From contig JBKJTY010000021.1 in NCBI GenBank assembly GCA_046590235.1, forward strand, positions 1 through 49,773: DNA of 49,773 nucleotides, in the 5' to 3' direction. Below the pieces are notes generated by a model. It saw nothing but the letters and a program-made list of their open reading frames with translations. It was not told the DNA's origin and did not search any database. A program made the position numbers and the translations under genes. Positions 39,224 through 47,839 of this stretch are shown piece by piece. The stretch's first letter is position 1; the number at the start of each line of letters is the position of its first letter. The stretch is from 2-02-FULL-45-10 sp046590235 (GTDB lineage Bacteria > Patescibacteriota > Patescibacteriia > Magasanikbacterales > GWA2-37-8).

Positions 39224-39259
39224 ACAAAACATACCAATAAATTGGTATGTTTTGTTTTT
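39224..39259 (+). terminator. Terminator of the tRNA unit
   Basis: ACAAAACATACCAAT (39224-39238) pairs with ATTGGTATGTTTTGT (39241-39255), then T residues. Confidence 0.9.
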
Positions 39260-39261
39260 GC

Positions 39262-39416
39262 ATTAGCTATGATGGATTTGAACAAGGGGGGTGGTGGGCC
39301 TGTGCCCGGAGGGGTAGGAAGTATTCCCCCATATTGCGGAGGAAGGTTCACGGAAACCCGAACGGTTTCCGTGGGAGGAGCGGAGCGACGACTCAACTCC
39401 ATCCCCGCAACTCGGA
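39262..39416 (+). other. GC-rich hairpin block ending in a copy of the tRNA-fMet 3' end
   Basis: The block contains GGGC/GCCC, GGGG/CCCC and a perfect ACGGAAACC/GGTTTCCGT hairpin. It ends with ATCCCCGCAACT (39401-39412), an exact copy of the tRNA-fMet 3' end at 39207-39218. An inverted TTCAAATCCA (T-loop sequence) lies near 39274-39285. No convincing ORF or complete cloverleaf is present. It could be a decayed tRNA duplicate, an att-flanked remnant or an unrecognised RNA. Confidence 0.5.
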
Positions 39417-39450
39417 TCAAAAAACACCAATTATAATTGGTGTTTTTTGT
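39417..39450. terminator. Second terminator, also behind the AI-2E gene
   Basis: AAAAAACACCAATT/AATTGGTGTTTTTT (about 39418-39448). It is a diverged copy of the terminator at 39224-39259. Confidence 0.85.
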
Positions 39451-39467
39451 TTATGTCTAATAGATTT

Positions 39468-40535
39468 TTATTTATCAGTCGCTAGTTCATCAAAGTAATA
39501 ATTCTCATACATCTCCCAAAGTGACAGGAAGAATGCTGCGACGATCGGGCCGATAATGAAACCGGAAATTCCAAAGAAGGCGATACCTCCAAGTGTTGAA
39601 AACAGAATGAGAAGTGGATGCATTTGTAAATCTTTACCAATAAGCATTGGTCGAAGGAAGTTATCGAGGATGCTAATGAGCCCACCACCAATAATAAGTG
39701 TCGCACCAGCACCATAGCGCCCGAGGATAAGCATGATTATGCCAGCTGGCACAAGAATGATTGTAGAACTCGTTGCGGGGATAACAGATAAGATCACCAT
39801 AATGATGCCCCAGATAAACGCGCCAGGTACGCCAGTGGCGGCCATAAGCAGTCCGCCGACAACACCTTGGATAAGACCGATAACCAACGTGCCTTTCAAA
39901 GCAGCTCTGGAAGTAGAGGTAAACTTTTTATATAAAATCTTTTCGTATTTATCACCAAGCGGTAATAAAAACATTGCCTTTTTAAGCATCTTTTCACCAT
40001 CTTTCAGGAAGTAGAACAAAGTGTACAGCATGATGACGAACATCACCACAAAGGTAAAAGAATTTTGTGTGAAGTCTTTTGCAAAGGTTAGGGTAACGTT
40101 AAGTAAATATGTGCCACCCTCAGAAATTCTTTGAGTAATGGTTTCTTGGTTAAACAACTCATCTTGGCTTAAGAAGCGAGTTAAAACCGGTTGGTGGTTT
40201 AAGTATTCAATTGCCTGTTTAACACCAGTCATGATTTCGCCTTGCTTGTCATTAACAGAATTATACAAACTTACTGACTCATTAATCAACAAGGCTGATG
40301 TAACGGTAAGGGGGAAAATAATAATGATTGTAACTAGGCACAATGTAATAAATGAGCTTAAATTAGGACTTTTGAGGCGTTTGTTAAGTCCTAAGAAGAA
40401 TGGGTAAAAAACAGCCGCTGCCACAGCTGCCCAAAATATTGGGAAGGCAAACGGACGTAATAAATAGATAAACATGACTGTTGCGCCGATCAACAAGCCT
40501 AAAAAAAGATAATTACGAAGTTTGGAAAAATCCAT
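39468..40535 (-). CDS. AI-2E family (PerM-type) membrane transporter
   Basis: The 355-residue protein has about eight membrane helices with a soluble region between helices 3 and 4 (about 85-150). Family features are RPFAFPIFWAAVAAAVFYPFF near the N-terminus and VPGAFIWGIIMVILSVIPATSSTIILVPAGIIML. Members export small molecules or sodium; the substrate cannot be told from sequence. Confidence 0.92.
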   Translation of the reverse strand: MDFSKLRNYLFLGLLIGATVMFIYLLRPFAFPIFWAAVAAAVFYPFFLGLNKRLKSPNLSSFITLCLVTIIIIFPLTVTSALLINESVSLYNSVNDKQGEIMTGVKQAIEYLNHQPVLTRFLSQDELFNQETITQRISEGGTYLLNVTLTFAKDFTQNSFTFVVMFVIMLYTLFYFLKDGEKMLKKAMFLLPLGDKYEKILYKKFTSTSRAALKGTLVIGLIQGVVGGLLMAATGVPGAFIWGIIMVILSVIPATSSTIILVPAGIIMLILGRYGAGATLIIGGGLISILDNFLRPMLIGKDLQMHPLLILFSTLGGIAFFGISGFIIGPIVAAFFLSLWEMYENYYFDELATDK

Positions 40536-40570
40536 AAATATAGGTTAAATACTCTTCTATAGTAACAGAT

Positions 40571-41998
40571 TTAGACCGCATCTACAACTTTAGTTCGAGA
40601 CAGGAGGCTTTTAATTTGGTCAAGAGTAGTAACGCGGAGTACGATGATTAAAACGGTGTAGCTGAGAGCGCCAAGAATCATAGATGACCAAAGGGGAAGT
40701 GGTTGTAGTGTGTAAACCACAGTACCCATAACTGTGCTAGCTAAACAAATTCTGAAAAAGATTGAGAAAGAAAATTTAGTTTTAGAATAATAGAGTGTAA
40801 GAATCGTATGCCCCAGTCCAGCGTAAATCTCAGAAAAAATGGTTACCCCGACTGCGCCCATCCAGCCGTAGCGCGGGATGAAAACTAAGTAACCAACTAC
40901 TGAAAGGATAGCATTAGTTAGGTAAATCCATAGAGCTTCGCGTTGGCGGTCGATAGCCAAGATGATATGGCCAAAAGCCATGCCAAAACAAATACCAAAA
41001 ATACATATACTCAACCAGCGGAGCATAATACCGGCTTCAGCAAAGGAAGGACCGGCAGTGAAAAGCATGATTTGTTCCGCCAGAACAAAAATACCAGCAA
41101 GCATTGGAATTATGACAAGTGCAAGCATGTTTAAGCCGAGTTGCGCACGCTTAGTAAACTCTGTCTTATCGCCACGTGACCAAGAATAGGTGATAAGGGG
41201 CATAACAATGCCCATGATGATCGCTGATGTTTGGATTATAATATCTACCACGCGGTAAGCAGCACCATATAAGCCCACCTCACTTTGTGAAACGTAGAGC
41301 GGTAAAATTACGCGATCACCTTGCAGGTAAATAGCGTTAAAAATAATTGATAACGCCGTTGGCCACATTTTTATAAACAAAATCTTTGAAATGGCACGGT
41401 CGATCGAAAGCTTGATGCTCGGCATACGTGACCACAAGTAAATAGTGCCAACTAGTGAAGCAAAACTAATCGCTCCCATCATAGTGATAAACCCAGCTTT
41501 GGTATACCAAGCAAATGCAACACCAGCAACCAATAATACACGTGCTACGATATCTGCAATTGTTGGGATTAACATTTCTAGTTTTTGCCTATAATAACCA
41601 ACAAATACTTGTTGAAGGGTAAGAGCAAAAAAGGATAGGCTAACAACTGCTACGGCCATTTTAATTTCCGATGGATACGGAAAGAGCAGGAAGACAAGTG
41701 GTGCCAAACCTTGGAAAAATAATGCGGTAATGAGGCGCCAAGTAAAAGCTGTATTAAGCAATTTCTGTTTATCGTATTCTGGCTCAGAAAGCATGTTTGA
41801 GGTTGTGACAGTAAAGCCAAAATCACTCATGATGCCAATAAATTGCAAAAATCCGCTTGCAGTAATGTACCAACCAAACTGTTCGGTACCAAGACTGCGT
41901 GTCATGAAAGCTATAGCAACAAAACCGAGTAGGGTACTCAGTGCTTTGCCGGCAATTTGAAGGGCGGCGCTATGTGCAAGTGTGCGATGGAGTGACAT
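40571..41998 (-). CDS. Oligosaccharide flippase (Wzx/MOP superfamily)
   Basis: The 475-residue protein has 12-14 membrane helices. The N-terminus RTLAHSAALQIAGKALSTLLGFVAIAFMTRSLGTEQFGWY is typical of polysaccharide biosynthesis flippases. It would move lipid-linked glycans across the membrane. No glycosyltransferase genes are next to it, so the substrate is unknown. MurJ is less likely given the N-terminal pattern. Confidence 0.9.
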   Translation of the reverse strand: MSLHRTLAHSAALQIAGKALSTLLGFVAIAFMTRSLGTEQFGWYITASGFLQFIGIMSDFGFTVTTSNMLSEPEYDKQKLLNTAFTWRLITALFFQGLAPLVFLLFPYPSEIKMAVAVVSLSFFALTLQQVFVGYYRQKLEMLIPTIADIVARVLLVAGVAFAWYTKAGFITMMGAISFASLVGTIYLWSRMPSIKLSIDRAISKILFIKMWPTALSIIFNAIYLQGDRVILPLYVSQSEVGLYGAAYRVVDIIIQTSAIIMGIVMPLITYSWSRGDKTEFTKRAQLGLNMLALVIIPMLAGIFVLAEQIMLFTAGPSFAEAGIMLRWLSICIFGICFGMAFGHIILAIDRQREALWIYLTNAILSVVGYLVFIPRYGWMGAVGVTIFSEIYAGLGHTILTLYYSKTKFSFSIFFRICLASTVMGTVVYTLQPLPLWSSMILGALSYTVLIIVLRVTTLDQIKSLLSRTKVVDAV

Positions 41999-42018
41999 AG
42001 GTCGGAAGCGCCAGGAAG

Positions 42019-42564
42019 TTACGGTTTTTCTGTGTGATGATGCTTGGCGTCTTCAACAGCGAGGTCGAGAATGACTTGGCGTAATGTTTCTGGATGAGGA
42101 ATTTTCATGACAATAAATTTTTCTGTTGCACTCGCAGTCTGTATTTCAAGTGTGCCGTAGTTAAAAAGTGATGGAAAGAAACCGTGTACTTCAGAAGTAA
42201 CATCTTGCACTTTATTCAAATCAACTTCTGAAATAGTGCGAGCAAATAAATTCTGTTGTTGAATGTGAAGCAAGCGGTCGTTCGTAATAATCAGCAAATC
42301 AAGATAAAAAGTGACAAAGTAGGTGTAAAGAAACAAGCCAATGGATAGATAGTAGAAGCTTGCCAACAAGATAAGTACCGGCATTGTTAGCTGTCCGTCT
42401 AAGATAGCTGGAGCTATTGAGCTGAGTAAAAAATACAATCCAAACGGTGCGGCCGCTAGCGCTAAAAAGCCAATAAAAATTGGTACTAGTGTAAACGGAT
42501 GTTTACGAATTTCATATTCAATCCGTTCGTATGATTTTTGATGGATAAATGTCCCTAGTGTCAT
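42019..42564 (-). CDS. Bacterial PH-domain (bPH2/YdbS-like) membrane protein
   Basis: Start MTLGTFIHQKSYERIEYEIRKHP at 42564, one nt after the upstream stop (181 residues). Two membrane helices (about 25-50 and 60-90) precede a PH-like domain with ITNDRLLHIQQQNLFARTISEVDLNKVQDVTSEVHGFFPSLFNYGTLEIQTA. The role of the family is unknown. Confidence 0.88.
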   Translation of the reverse strand: MTLGTFIHQKSYERIEYEIRKHPFTLVPIFIGFLALAAAPFGLYFLLSSIAPAILDGQLTMPVLILLASFYYLSIGLFLYTYFVTFYLDLLIITNDRLLHIQQQNLFARTISEVDLNKVQDVTSEVHGFFPSLFNYGTLEIQTASATEKFIVMKIPHPETLRQVILDLAVEDAKHHHTEKP

Positions 42565-42565
42565 G

Positions 42566-42856
42566 CTAGTAAGGTTGGTTGAAAGATGCTGCACCGCTTA
42601 GCCAAGTTGGATTCCAGATAGTTACTTGTTGCTGCCAATCAATCTCAGCAACTTGAAACCACGTAAGGCCAAGAATAATGACTGAATAGGTAATAAATAA
42701 AAAGGTCGCGGCAAAGCTGGTAGTTGTAAAAGTGCCGGTCGAAACCAAATGACCGATATTGATCATGGTAAAAATCAAAAACGCCAACAAGAAGAAGGCG
42801 TAAAGAAAGAGGATGACGTAAAATGAGATAATAATCATACGAGATAGAATAACCAT
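42566..42856 (-). CDS. Small membrane protein, 96 residues
   Basis: It has two or three hydrophobic helices (about 8-34, 47-68) and a short Trp-rich C-terminus (WFQVAEIDWQQQVTIWNPTW). It is coupled to the PH-domain gene behind it, so the two probably act together. No family is recognised. Confidence 0.65.
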   Translation of the reverse strand: MVILSRMIIISFYVILFLYAFFLLAFLIFTMINIGHLVSTGTFTTTSFAATFLFITYSVIILGLTWFQVAEIDWQQQVTIWNPTWLSGAASFNQPY

Positions 42857-42916
42857 AGTGTATCAGAAAACTACGGTGGTAGCAATTTATCACGTATATG
42901 TTACAATGCGCACACT

Positions 42917-43471
42917 ATGCAACGAGCGGTAAATATTAAAGGTAAAACAATCGAGTACACACTTCGACGTCGACGTGGTACAAGGCGCGTTTCTATTTCA
43001 CTCCATCCTGAACACGGAGTTATTTTGTCCTTGCCATGGTATATACCAGAGGCAGCAGGCCAAGATTTTCTAAAAAGCAAAGCCGAATGGATTGAGAGTA
43101 AAATGGCTTGGCTTGCAAAACATCCGGTTAATAAGCTGGCCATACCAAAAGCAGATAAACCAAGACTTAAACGCCTTGCGCTGCAGCTGGTGCGTGATCG
43201 GTTGGCCTTTTTCAATCAGCATTACGGCTTATCATTCAAAAAAATTAGTATACGACAACAAAAAACACGGTGGGGCAGCTGTTCTAAAAGTGGGACAATC
43301 AGTTTTAATATTAAACTGGCAATTATTGATTCAGCATTGGCTGACTATGTGGTGGTACACGAGCTTTGTCATGTGCAAGAGATGAACCATTCTGCAAAAT
43401 TCTGGGCGCTGGTAGCGCAAACTATTCCAGACTATAAGGAACGTCGAAAGAAATTGAAAAGCATACATTAA
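42917..43471 (+). CDS. YgjP/DUF45-family zinc metallopeptidase
   Basis: The 184-residue protein has the zinc motif HELCH (residues 148-152) followed by NHSAKFWALV, and the conserved KTRWGSCSKSGTISFN upstream. This is the usual layout of the M48-like SprT-type YgjP family. The substrate is not known. Confidence 0.93.
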   Translation: MQRAVNIKGKTIEYTLRRRRGTRRVSISLHPEHGVILSLPWYIPEAAGQDFLKSKAEWIESKMAWLAKHPVNKLAIPKADKPRLKRLALQLVRDRLAFFNQHYGLSFKKISIRQQKTRWGSCSKSGTISFNIKLAIIDSALADYVVVHELCHVQEMNHSAKFWALVAQTIPDYKERRKKLKSIH

Positions 43472-43499
43472 AAAAGAACCGCATAACGGTTCTTTTTTG
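43470..43499. terminator. Bidirectional terminator
   Basis: AAAAAAGAACCG/CGGTTCTTTTTT around 43470-43498, between convergent metallopeptidase and ribE. Confidence 0.85.
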
Positions 43500-43500
43500 T

Positions 43501-44088
43501 TTAGCGTTTAGCGAGGAGTTGATCGATGTATTTGGCTAACATATCGAACTCAACACTGATCAAATCGCCAACCTTTTTACGAGCGAGGTTTGTTTCTTTG
43601 ATAGTATACGGAAGAATTTTTACTTGAAAGTTTTTACCTTTAACGCTTGTAATCGTGAGGCTAATACCATCAAGGGCGATGGAACCTTTCTCGCTGATGT
43701 AGCGAGCCATAACGGGTTTAGGTAGGGCGATGGTGAAGACCGTGGAATCGCCTTCAGGAGTAATAGCAGTAACGGTTCCAGTCGTATCGACATGTCCTTG
43801 CACCATGTGGCCACTCAAGCGATCACCGAGGCGTAGGGACTGTTCTAGGTTGACCCCGTCACCGACTTTGAGAGAACCGATTGCGCTGCGTTTCAAACTT
43901 TCCGGCATGTATTCAAAAATAAGTTTCGTAGTTCCAGAAACAACTGTAGAGCAGACGCCATTAATGGATATGCTTTCACCTTTGTAGGTCTTCCATTTTT
44001 TAGGTCTGATGAGAGCGATGGTCATGCCGCCGTTATGTTTTTCAATGGACGCAATTTTTCCCTGCGCAGTGATAATACCGGTGAACAT
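43501..44088 (-). CDS. ribE: Riboflavin synthase, alpha subunit
   Basis: The 195-residue protein has two lumazine-binding repeats: MFTGIITAQGKI with SINGVCSTVV, and MVQGHVDTTGTV with SIALDGISLTI. The catalytic end of repeat two has ETNLA. It converts two 6,7-dimethyl-8-ribityllumazine molecules to riboflavin. No other rib genes are next to it. It follows the VKOR gene by 3 nt. Confidence 0.95.
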   Translation of the reverse strand: MFTGIITAQGKIASIEKHNGGMTIALIRPKKWKTYKGESISINGVCSTVVSGTTKLIFEYMPESLKRSAIGSLKVGDGVNLEQSLRLGDRLSGHMVQGHVDTTGTVTAITPEGDSTVFTIALPKPVMARYISEKGSIALDGISLTITSVKGKNFQVKILPYTIKETNLARKKVGDLISVEFDMLAKYIDQLLAKR

Positions 44089-44091
44089 ACG

Positions 44092-44556
44092 TTAGACGAT
44101 CGGTTTATTTTTGTGGAGCGTAACACGTCCATGGATAAATAAGAGGGTAGATGTAGCAACAGAGGCAAGACAATATTGGCACCAAGCCTTAAGTACGAGC
44201 CATTGTAGGCCAAAGAAATACATTGAAGCAAGTAAGCCAAGTATAGTCGCTTGGGCTAGTCGTTTCAATAAAACATCGCTCTTTATATCTAAGTACACGA
44301 AGGTACCGAGTAAAATAGCGAGATAATAAGCTGCGCCATACAGAGCAACGGGGACAGGGCCAATAGTCGAGTACTGGCTCGTCAAAACAGTTTCACAACC
44401 ATGTGCCACAGAGCACGGCGGGATCGTTCCTTGGAAGTGTTTGATAGTTAAATAGGTAGCGTCAAGAAAGCCGAGCAAGCTGAGAAGTATAAAGCCGGCT
44501 GCTTGTAGTTTATTTACCCTGGAGAGCGTCTTTGATGGCTTGTTCGAGATCTCCAT
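44092..44556 (-). CDS. VKOR-family thiol oxidoreductase
   Basis: The 154-residue protein has four membrane helices. The outer Cys pair includes CSVAHGCETV, and the active site is WCQYC (about 125-129) in the last but one helix. In bacteria VKOR re-oxidises DsbA using quinone. It overlaps the end of the DsbA-like gene by 47 nt, so the two are translationally coupled. Confidence 0.93.
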   Translation of the reverse strand: MEISNKPSKTLSRVNKLQAAGFILLSLLGFLDATYLTIKHFQGTIPPCSVAHGCETVLTSQYSTIGPVPVALYGAAYYLAILLGTFVYLDIKSDVLLKRLAQATILGLLASMYFFGLQWLVLKAWCQYCLASVATSTLLFIHGRVTLHKNKPIV

Positions 44557-45151
44557 AAGATTGGAGGTTAGTTAATTTTTTACCGTTCAAGAAAAACGTT
44601 GGTGTACCGTCAACATTAGCACGATTGCCGGAAGCAATATCGTCAGCAACTTTTTTCTTGGTTTCACTGCTGTTAATATCTTTTGCGAATTGTTCGGCAT
44701 TTAAACCAAGTGATGCTGCGTAGCCATTAAATAACGGTAGTGGATTTGAAGAGCCACTCCATTTACTCTGGTTAGTGAAAAGCAGGTCGTGCATTTCCCA
44801 GAATTTATTTTGGTTACCAGCTGCTTCAGCTACACGTGCTGCTAAATCAGCATGGCGATGCATTGGTAATGGGTACGCGCGATAAACAAATCGTACCTGG
44901 CTACCATAAGTTTGTTTGAGTGATTCAAGAACCGGGAAATATGAAGCGCAAGCTGGACATTCGAAATCACTATACTCCACTAAGGTTGTTTGCGCCATAA
45001 GCCCCCCACGTTGCCAATCACTAGATGTGACAGGATCAGCGTCGAGTGTGCCCTCAGAAACAGTTGGTTGAGCTGCACCAAGCAAAGCTAAGCCCCAAAT
45101 CATAGCGCCAAGACCGAGTATGACGGCTAACCAGATGAGCAGTCGTTTCAT
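44510..45151 (-). CDS. DsbA-like thioredoxin-fold protein (CPAC)
   Basis: The 213-residue protein has a membrane anchor (about 4-27) and a DsbA-type domain with active site ECPACASY and a cis-Pro loop VDGTPTFFLNG. It is the likely direct client of the VKOR. It acts outside the membrane to form disulfides in exported proteins. Confidence 0.93.
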   Translation of the reverse strand: MKRLLIWLAVILGLGAMIWGLALLGAAQPTVSEGTLDADPVTSSDWQRGGLMAQTTLVEYSDFECPACASYFPVLESLKQTYGSQVRFVYRAYPLPMHRHADLAARVAEAAGNQNKFWEMHDLLFTNQSKWSGSSNPLPLFNGYAASLGLNAEQFAKDINSSETKKKVADDIASGNRANVDGTPTFFLNGKKLTNLQSYGDLEQAIKDALQGK

Positions 45152-45183
45152 ATAAATCAGACAAAGAGTAAACGGTTTTTACG

Positions 45184-45798
45184 CTATTTACTTAACGCTT
45201 CGTCAACAGCTTGCTTGAAGACGCTGTATGGCTGTGCACCAACGATAGCCTGGCCGTTAACAAAGACAGTTGGTGTACCGCTTACACCAAGTTGCTCGCC
45301 TTCTTGTTGTTGTGCGGCAACTTTTGCTGCGTATTTACCAGAATCAAGACAGGTGTTGAATTTACTTGTGTTAAGACCAATAGCGCCAGCCCACTGCTTC
45401 AATGCGCCAAGGCTAAGACTAGTTTGGTGTTCAAAAGCATAATCATGGAACTGCCAAAATTTACCTTGTTCTGCAGCGCATTCGGAAGCTTCAGCAGCTT
45501 TTGCTGCGTTTGGGTGAAAGCTAAGTGGGAAGTGTTTAAATTCAACACTAATACGATCGCCATATTCCTGAATTAATTGTTTGATAGTCGGGTAAGCGCG
45601 TTCACAATATGGACATTCAAAATCAGAGTACTCTACTAATTTTACTTTAGCATTTTTATTACCTGCGATGTGATGATCTTCAGGGCCGCCAAATGAAACA
45701 TTAGTAACAGCCAATACGATACCGCCAATAAGTAAGCCAACTGCTACGGGAGCTAAAAGTGCACCTAAGAAAATCTGTTTTGTTGTTAATTGCTGCAT
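45184..45798 (-). CDS. DsbA-like thioredoxin-fold protein (CPYC)
   Basis: The 204-residue protein has an N-terminal anchor (about 8-33), active site ECPYCERA and cis-Pro loop VSGTPTVFVNG. It is a second copy with a different active-site dipeptide, which suggests a different redox preference. It lies 32 nt before the CPAC gene on the same strand. Confidence 0.93.
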   Translation of the reverse strand: MQQLTTKQIFLGALLAPVAVGLLIGGIVLAVTNVSFGGPEDHHIAGNKNAKVKLVEYSDFECPYCERAYPTIKQLIQEYGDRISVEFKHFPLSFHPNAAKAAEASECAAEQGKFWQFHDYAFEHQTSLSLGALKQWAGAIGLNTSKFNTCLDSGKYAAKVAAQQQEGEQLGVSGTPTVFVNGQAIVGAQPYSVFKQAVDEALSK

Positions 45799-45866
45799 AT
45801 AGAGTGATTAATTATAGTCTTTACAGTATGCCATAGTATATTTATTTTGGCTAGTGTCTTTTAAAC

Positions 45867-45898
45867 AAAAAAGCACTCATTACTGAGTGCTTTTTTTA
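45867..45898 (-). terminator. Terminator of recA
   Basis: AAAGCACTCA/TGAGTGCTTT around 45869-45893, with T-tracts on both strands. Confidence 0.85.
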
Positions 45899-45899
45899 T

Positions 45900-46985
45900 T
45901 TATTCTTGTGGAGGAGTTTCATCATCTCCGCCGACCGGTACATCACCAGCTGGAGGCTCTTCTTCAGGTGGAAGATCGGCTCGTTTAGAGATTTCCATAA
46001 CCTGTTTACGAATCTTATCAAGTGTTTTTGGGTTATCGCGCAAGTATTTTTTGGCTGCTTCGCGGCCAACACCAAGTTTTTCTTCGCCGTAGAGATAGGA
46101 GTTACCTTTCTTATCAACGACACGATAAACTGTTGCGGTGTCGAGTGTATCACCAGAGATAGAGATACCTTCGTTATACATAATATCGAATTCAGTTGTA
46201 CGGAATGGGGCAGCGACCTTGTTCTTCACGATTTTAACCTTCACGCGGTTACCAATAATTTTATCGCCCTGCTTGATTTGAGCGGCGCGGCGGATTTCGA
46301 TGCGAACGGAAGAGTAAAACTTGAGCGCTACACCACCGGTAGTTGTTTCTGGGTTACCAAAAACGATACCGATCTTCATGCGTGTCTGGTTAATGAAGAG
46401 AACAATGGTTTTTGACTTGCTAACAATAGCGGTGAGTTTACGTAATGCTTGGCTCATGAGACGAGCTTGTAAGCCCATGTGTGAATCACCCATTTCGCCT
46501 TCAATTTCAGCTTTAGGAACGAGAGCAGCGACAGAGTCGATAACCACGATGTCGACAGCATTGGAACGAACTAATGTTTCTACGATTTCAAGTGCTTGTT
46601 CACCAGTATCTGGCTGGGAGATGAGCAATTCATCAACATGCACACCAATTTTCTTAGCATAATCCGGGTCAAGCGCGTGTTCAGCGTCAACATAGGCAGC
46701 GATACCGCCAAGTTTTTGGATTTCAGCTACGATATGTTGAGCGAGGGTAGTTTTACCACTGGCTTCTGGACCGTAGACTTCAATCACACGTCCGCGCGGT
46801 ACGCCGCCAACGCCGAGAGCGATGTCCAAAGACAAACAACCGGTGGTTACTGCGTCTACTTCCATAGCTTTAGCTTCACCAAACTTCATGATTGCACCAT
46901 CACCGAAACGACTTTTTATTTGATCGATAGCGCTTTCAGCGGCTTTCAATCGATGTTTAACCTCCTCAGAGACCTGCTTGGCCAT
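45900..46985 (-). CDS. recA: Recombinase RecA
   Basis: The 361-residue protein has Walker A GPEASGKTT (about 71-79), the catalytic Glu in YVDAEHALD, loop L1 near EGEMGDSHMG and L2 NQTRMKIGIVFGNPETTTGG. The acidic C-terminus (EEEPPAGDVPVGGDDE) is usual. It would also stimulate UmuD cleavage. No SOS-like palindrome was seen in its upstream region. Confidence 0.98.
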   Translation of the reverse strand: MAKQVSEEVKHRLKAAESAIDQIKSRFGDGAIMKFGEAKAMEVDAVTTGCLSLDIALGVGGVPRGRVIEVYGPEASGKTTLAQHIVAEIQKLGGIAAYVDAEHALDPDYAKKIGVHVDELLISQPDTGEQALEIVETLVRSNAVDIVVIDSVAALVPKAEIEGEMGDSHMGLQARLMSQALRKLTAIVSKSKTIVLFINQTRMKIGIVFGNPETTTGGVALKFYSSVRIEIRRAAQIKQGDKIIGNRVKVKIVKNKVAAPFRTTEFDIMYNEGISISGDTLDTATVYRVVDKKGNSYLYGEEKLGVGREAAKKYLRDNPKTLDKIRKQVMEISKRADLPPEEEPPAGDVPVGGDDETPPQE

Positions 46986-47056
46986 ACAATTTCTGTTGCT
47001 ACAGTTTTAGTGAATAAACAGTACGCTATCAGACCAGACTTCAAGAAATAATAAAA

Positions 47057-47752
47057 CTATTTCAAACTAATCAGATCTTCGGTAACGTTTTGCTTAACCA
47101 CTAAATGGCGGACAATTGTCGTTGTTTTCCCATGTTTTTTGATAGCTTCAATGGTAATAGTATTAAGGCCGGTTGATAACCCCACTTTAGCTTCAAATTT
47201 ACCTTGTTCGTTAACAACAATTTCCTTACCGTTTACGGTTAGTTTAGTTTCTTTTTGCGTTTCGCCGGTAATAGTTGCTTCAGGTTTGTCATACACCACA
47301 CCTTCTTGCGGGGAGTAGAGGACTAACTTCGGCGGTTCAAGCACCCCCTTGACCTGCCAGATTAAATAAAAGGCAAATAAGGCTGCTGAACCGGCCATCA
47401 AAGTGTTGCGGACAAAGATGGAGATAGAAGCAAACGGAAAAAGTCTGATCGCTTGGTAGGGATGGATAGTTGGAGAATCATCTAAACCATCTTCGCAGTG
47501 GAGTTGTGAAGCGCAGACAGCAGGTGAGAGGCCTACCTGTGAAGCGTATTCTTTTATATACGCTAAACGATGTGCTTTTGCTTTAGGCAACACGTGATAG
47601 TCGTTTCGTTCGATAGCTTCCAAGTACTTGAGCGGAATACGAGTTTTGTCGGCAACCTGCTCTAAGCGCAAGCCGAGTGATTCTCGTTTCTGCTTTAGTT
47701 GGTCTCCGAGACGAATTGCAGCATCAATTTTCTTATAGCAAAAGATGGACAT
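47057..47752 (-). CDS. RodZ-like HTH membrane protein
   Basis: The 231-residue protein has a cytoplasmic helix-turn-helix (LGDQLKQKRESLGLRLEQVADKTRIPLKYLEAIERND, about 15-51), a membrane helix (about 112-132) and an extracytoplasmic beta domain (about 138-225: PEATITGETQKETKLTVNGKEIVVNEQGKFEAKVGL). RodZ links MreB to the wall in rod-shaped cells; no mreB is in the window. Confidence 0.82.
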   Translation of the reverse strand: MSIFCYKKIDAAIRLGDQLKQKRESLGLRLEQVADKTRIPLKYLEAIERNDYHVLPKAKAHRLAYIKEYASQVGLSPAVCASQLHCEDGLDDSPTIHPYQAIRLFPFASISIFVRNTLMAGSAALFAFYLIWQVKGVLEPPKLVLYSPQEGVVYDKPEATITGETQKETKLTVNGKEIVVNEQGKFEAKVGLSTGLNTITIEAIKKHGKTTTIVRHLVVKQNVTEDLISLK

Positions 47753-47759
47753 ATGTATT

Positions 47760-47834
47760 TGTCATTCCCGCGAAGGCGGGAATCTAGGATACCAACGTAC
47801 CGTGTCCTGGATTCCCGCCTTCGCGGGAATGACA
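47760..47834. repeat. 75-bp palindromic repeat element (GTCATTCCCG type)
   Basis: TGTCATTCCCGC at 47760 is mirrored by GCGGGAATGACA at 47834. Each arm is itself a small hairpin (CCCGC-GAA-GGCGGG and CCCGCC-TTC-GCGGG). The centre is about 25 nt. It lies between rodZ-like and ftsK genes. Confidence 0.88.
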
Positions 47835-47839
47835 CTGTG

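Noticed and set aside
39262..39416. Second complete tRNA or SRP/tmRNA gene
   Set aside because: No cloverleaf, SRP GGAAG-type loop or tmRNA tag frame could be found. Only the last 12 nt match the tRNA.
46986..47056. SOS box upstream of recA
   Set aside because: The two ACAGT sequences at about 47001 and 47019 are direct, not inverted, repeats, and do not match the palindrome at umuD.
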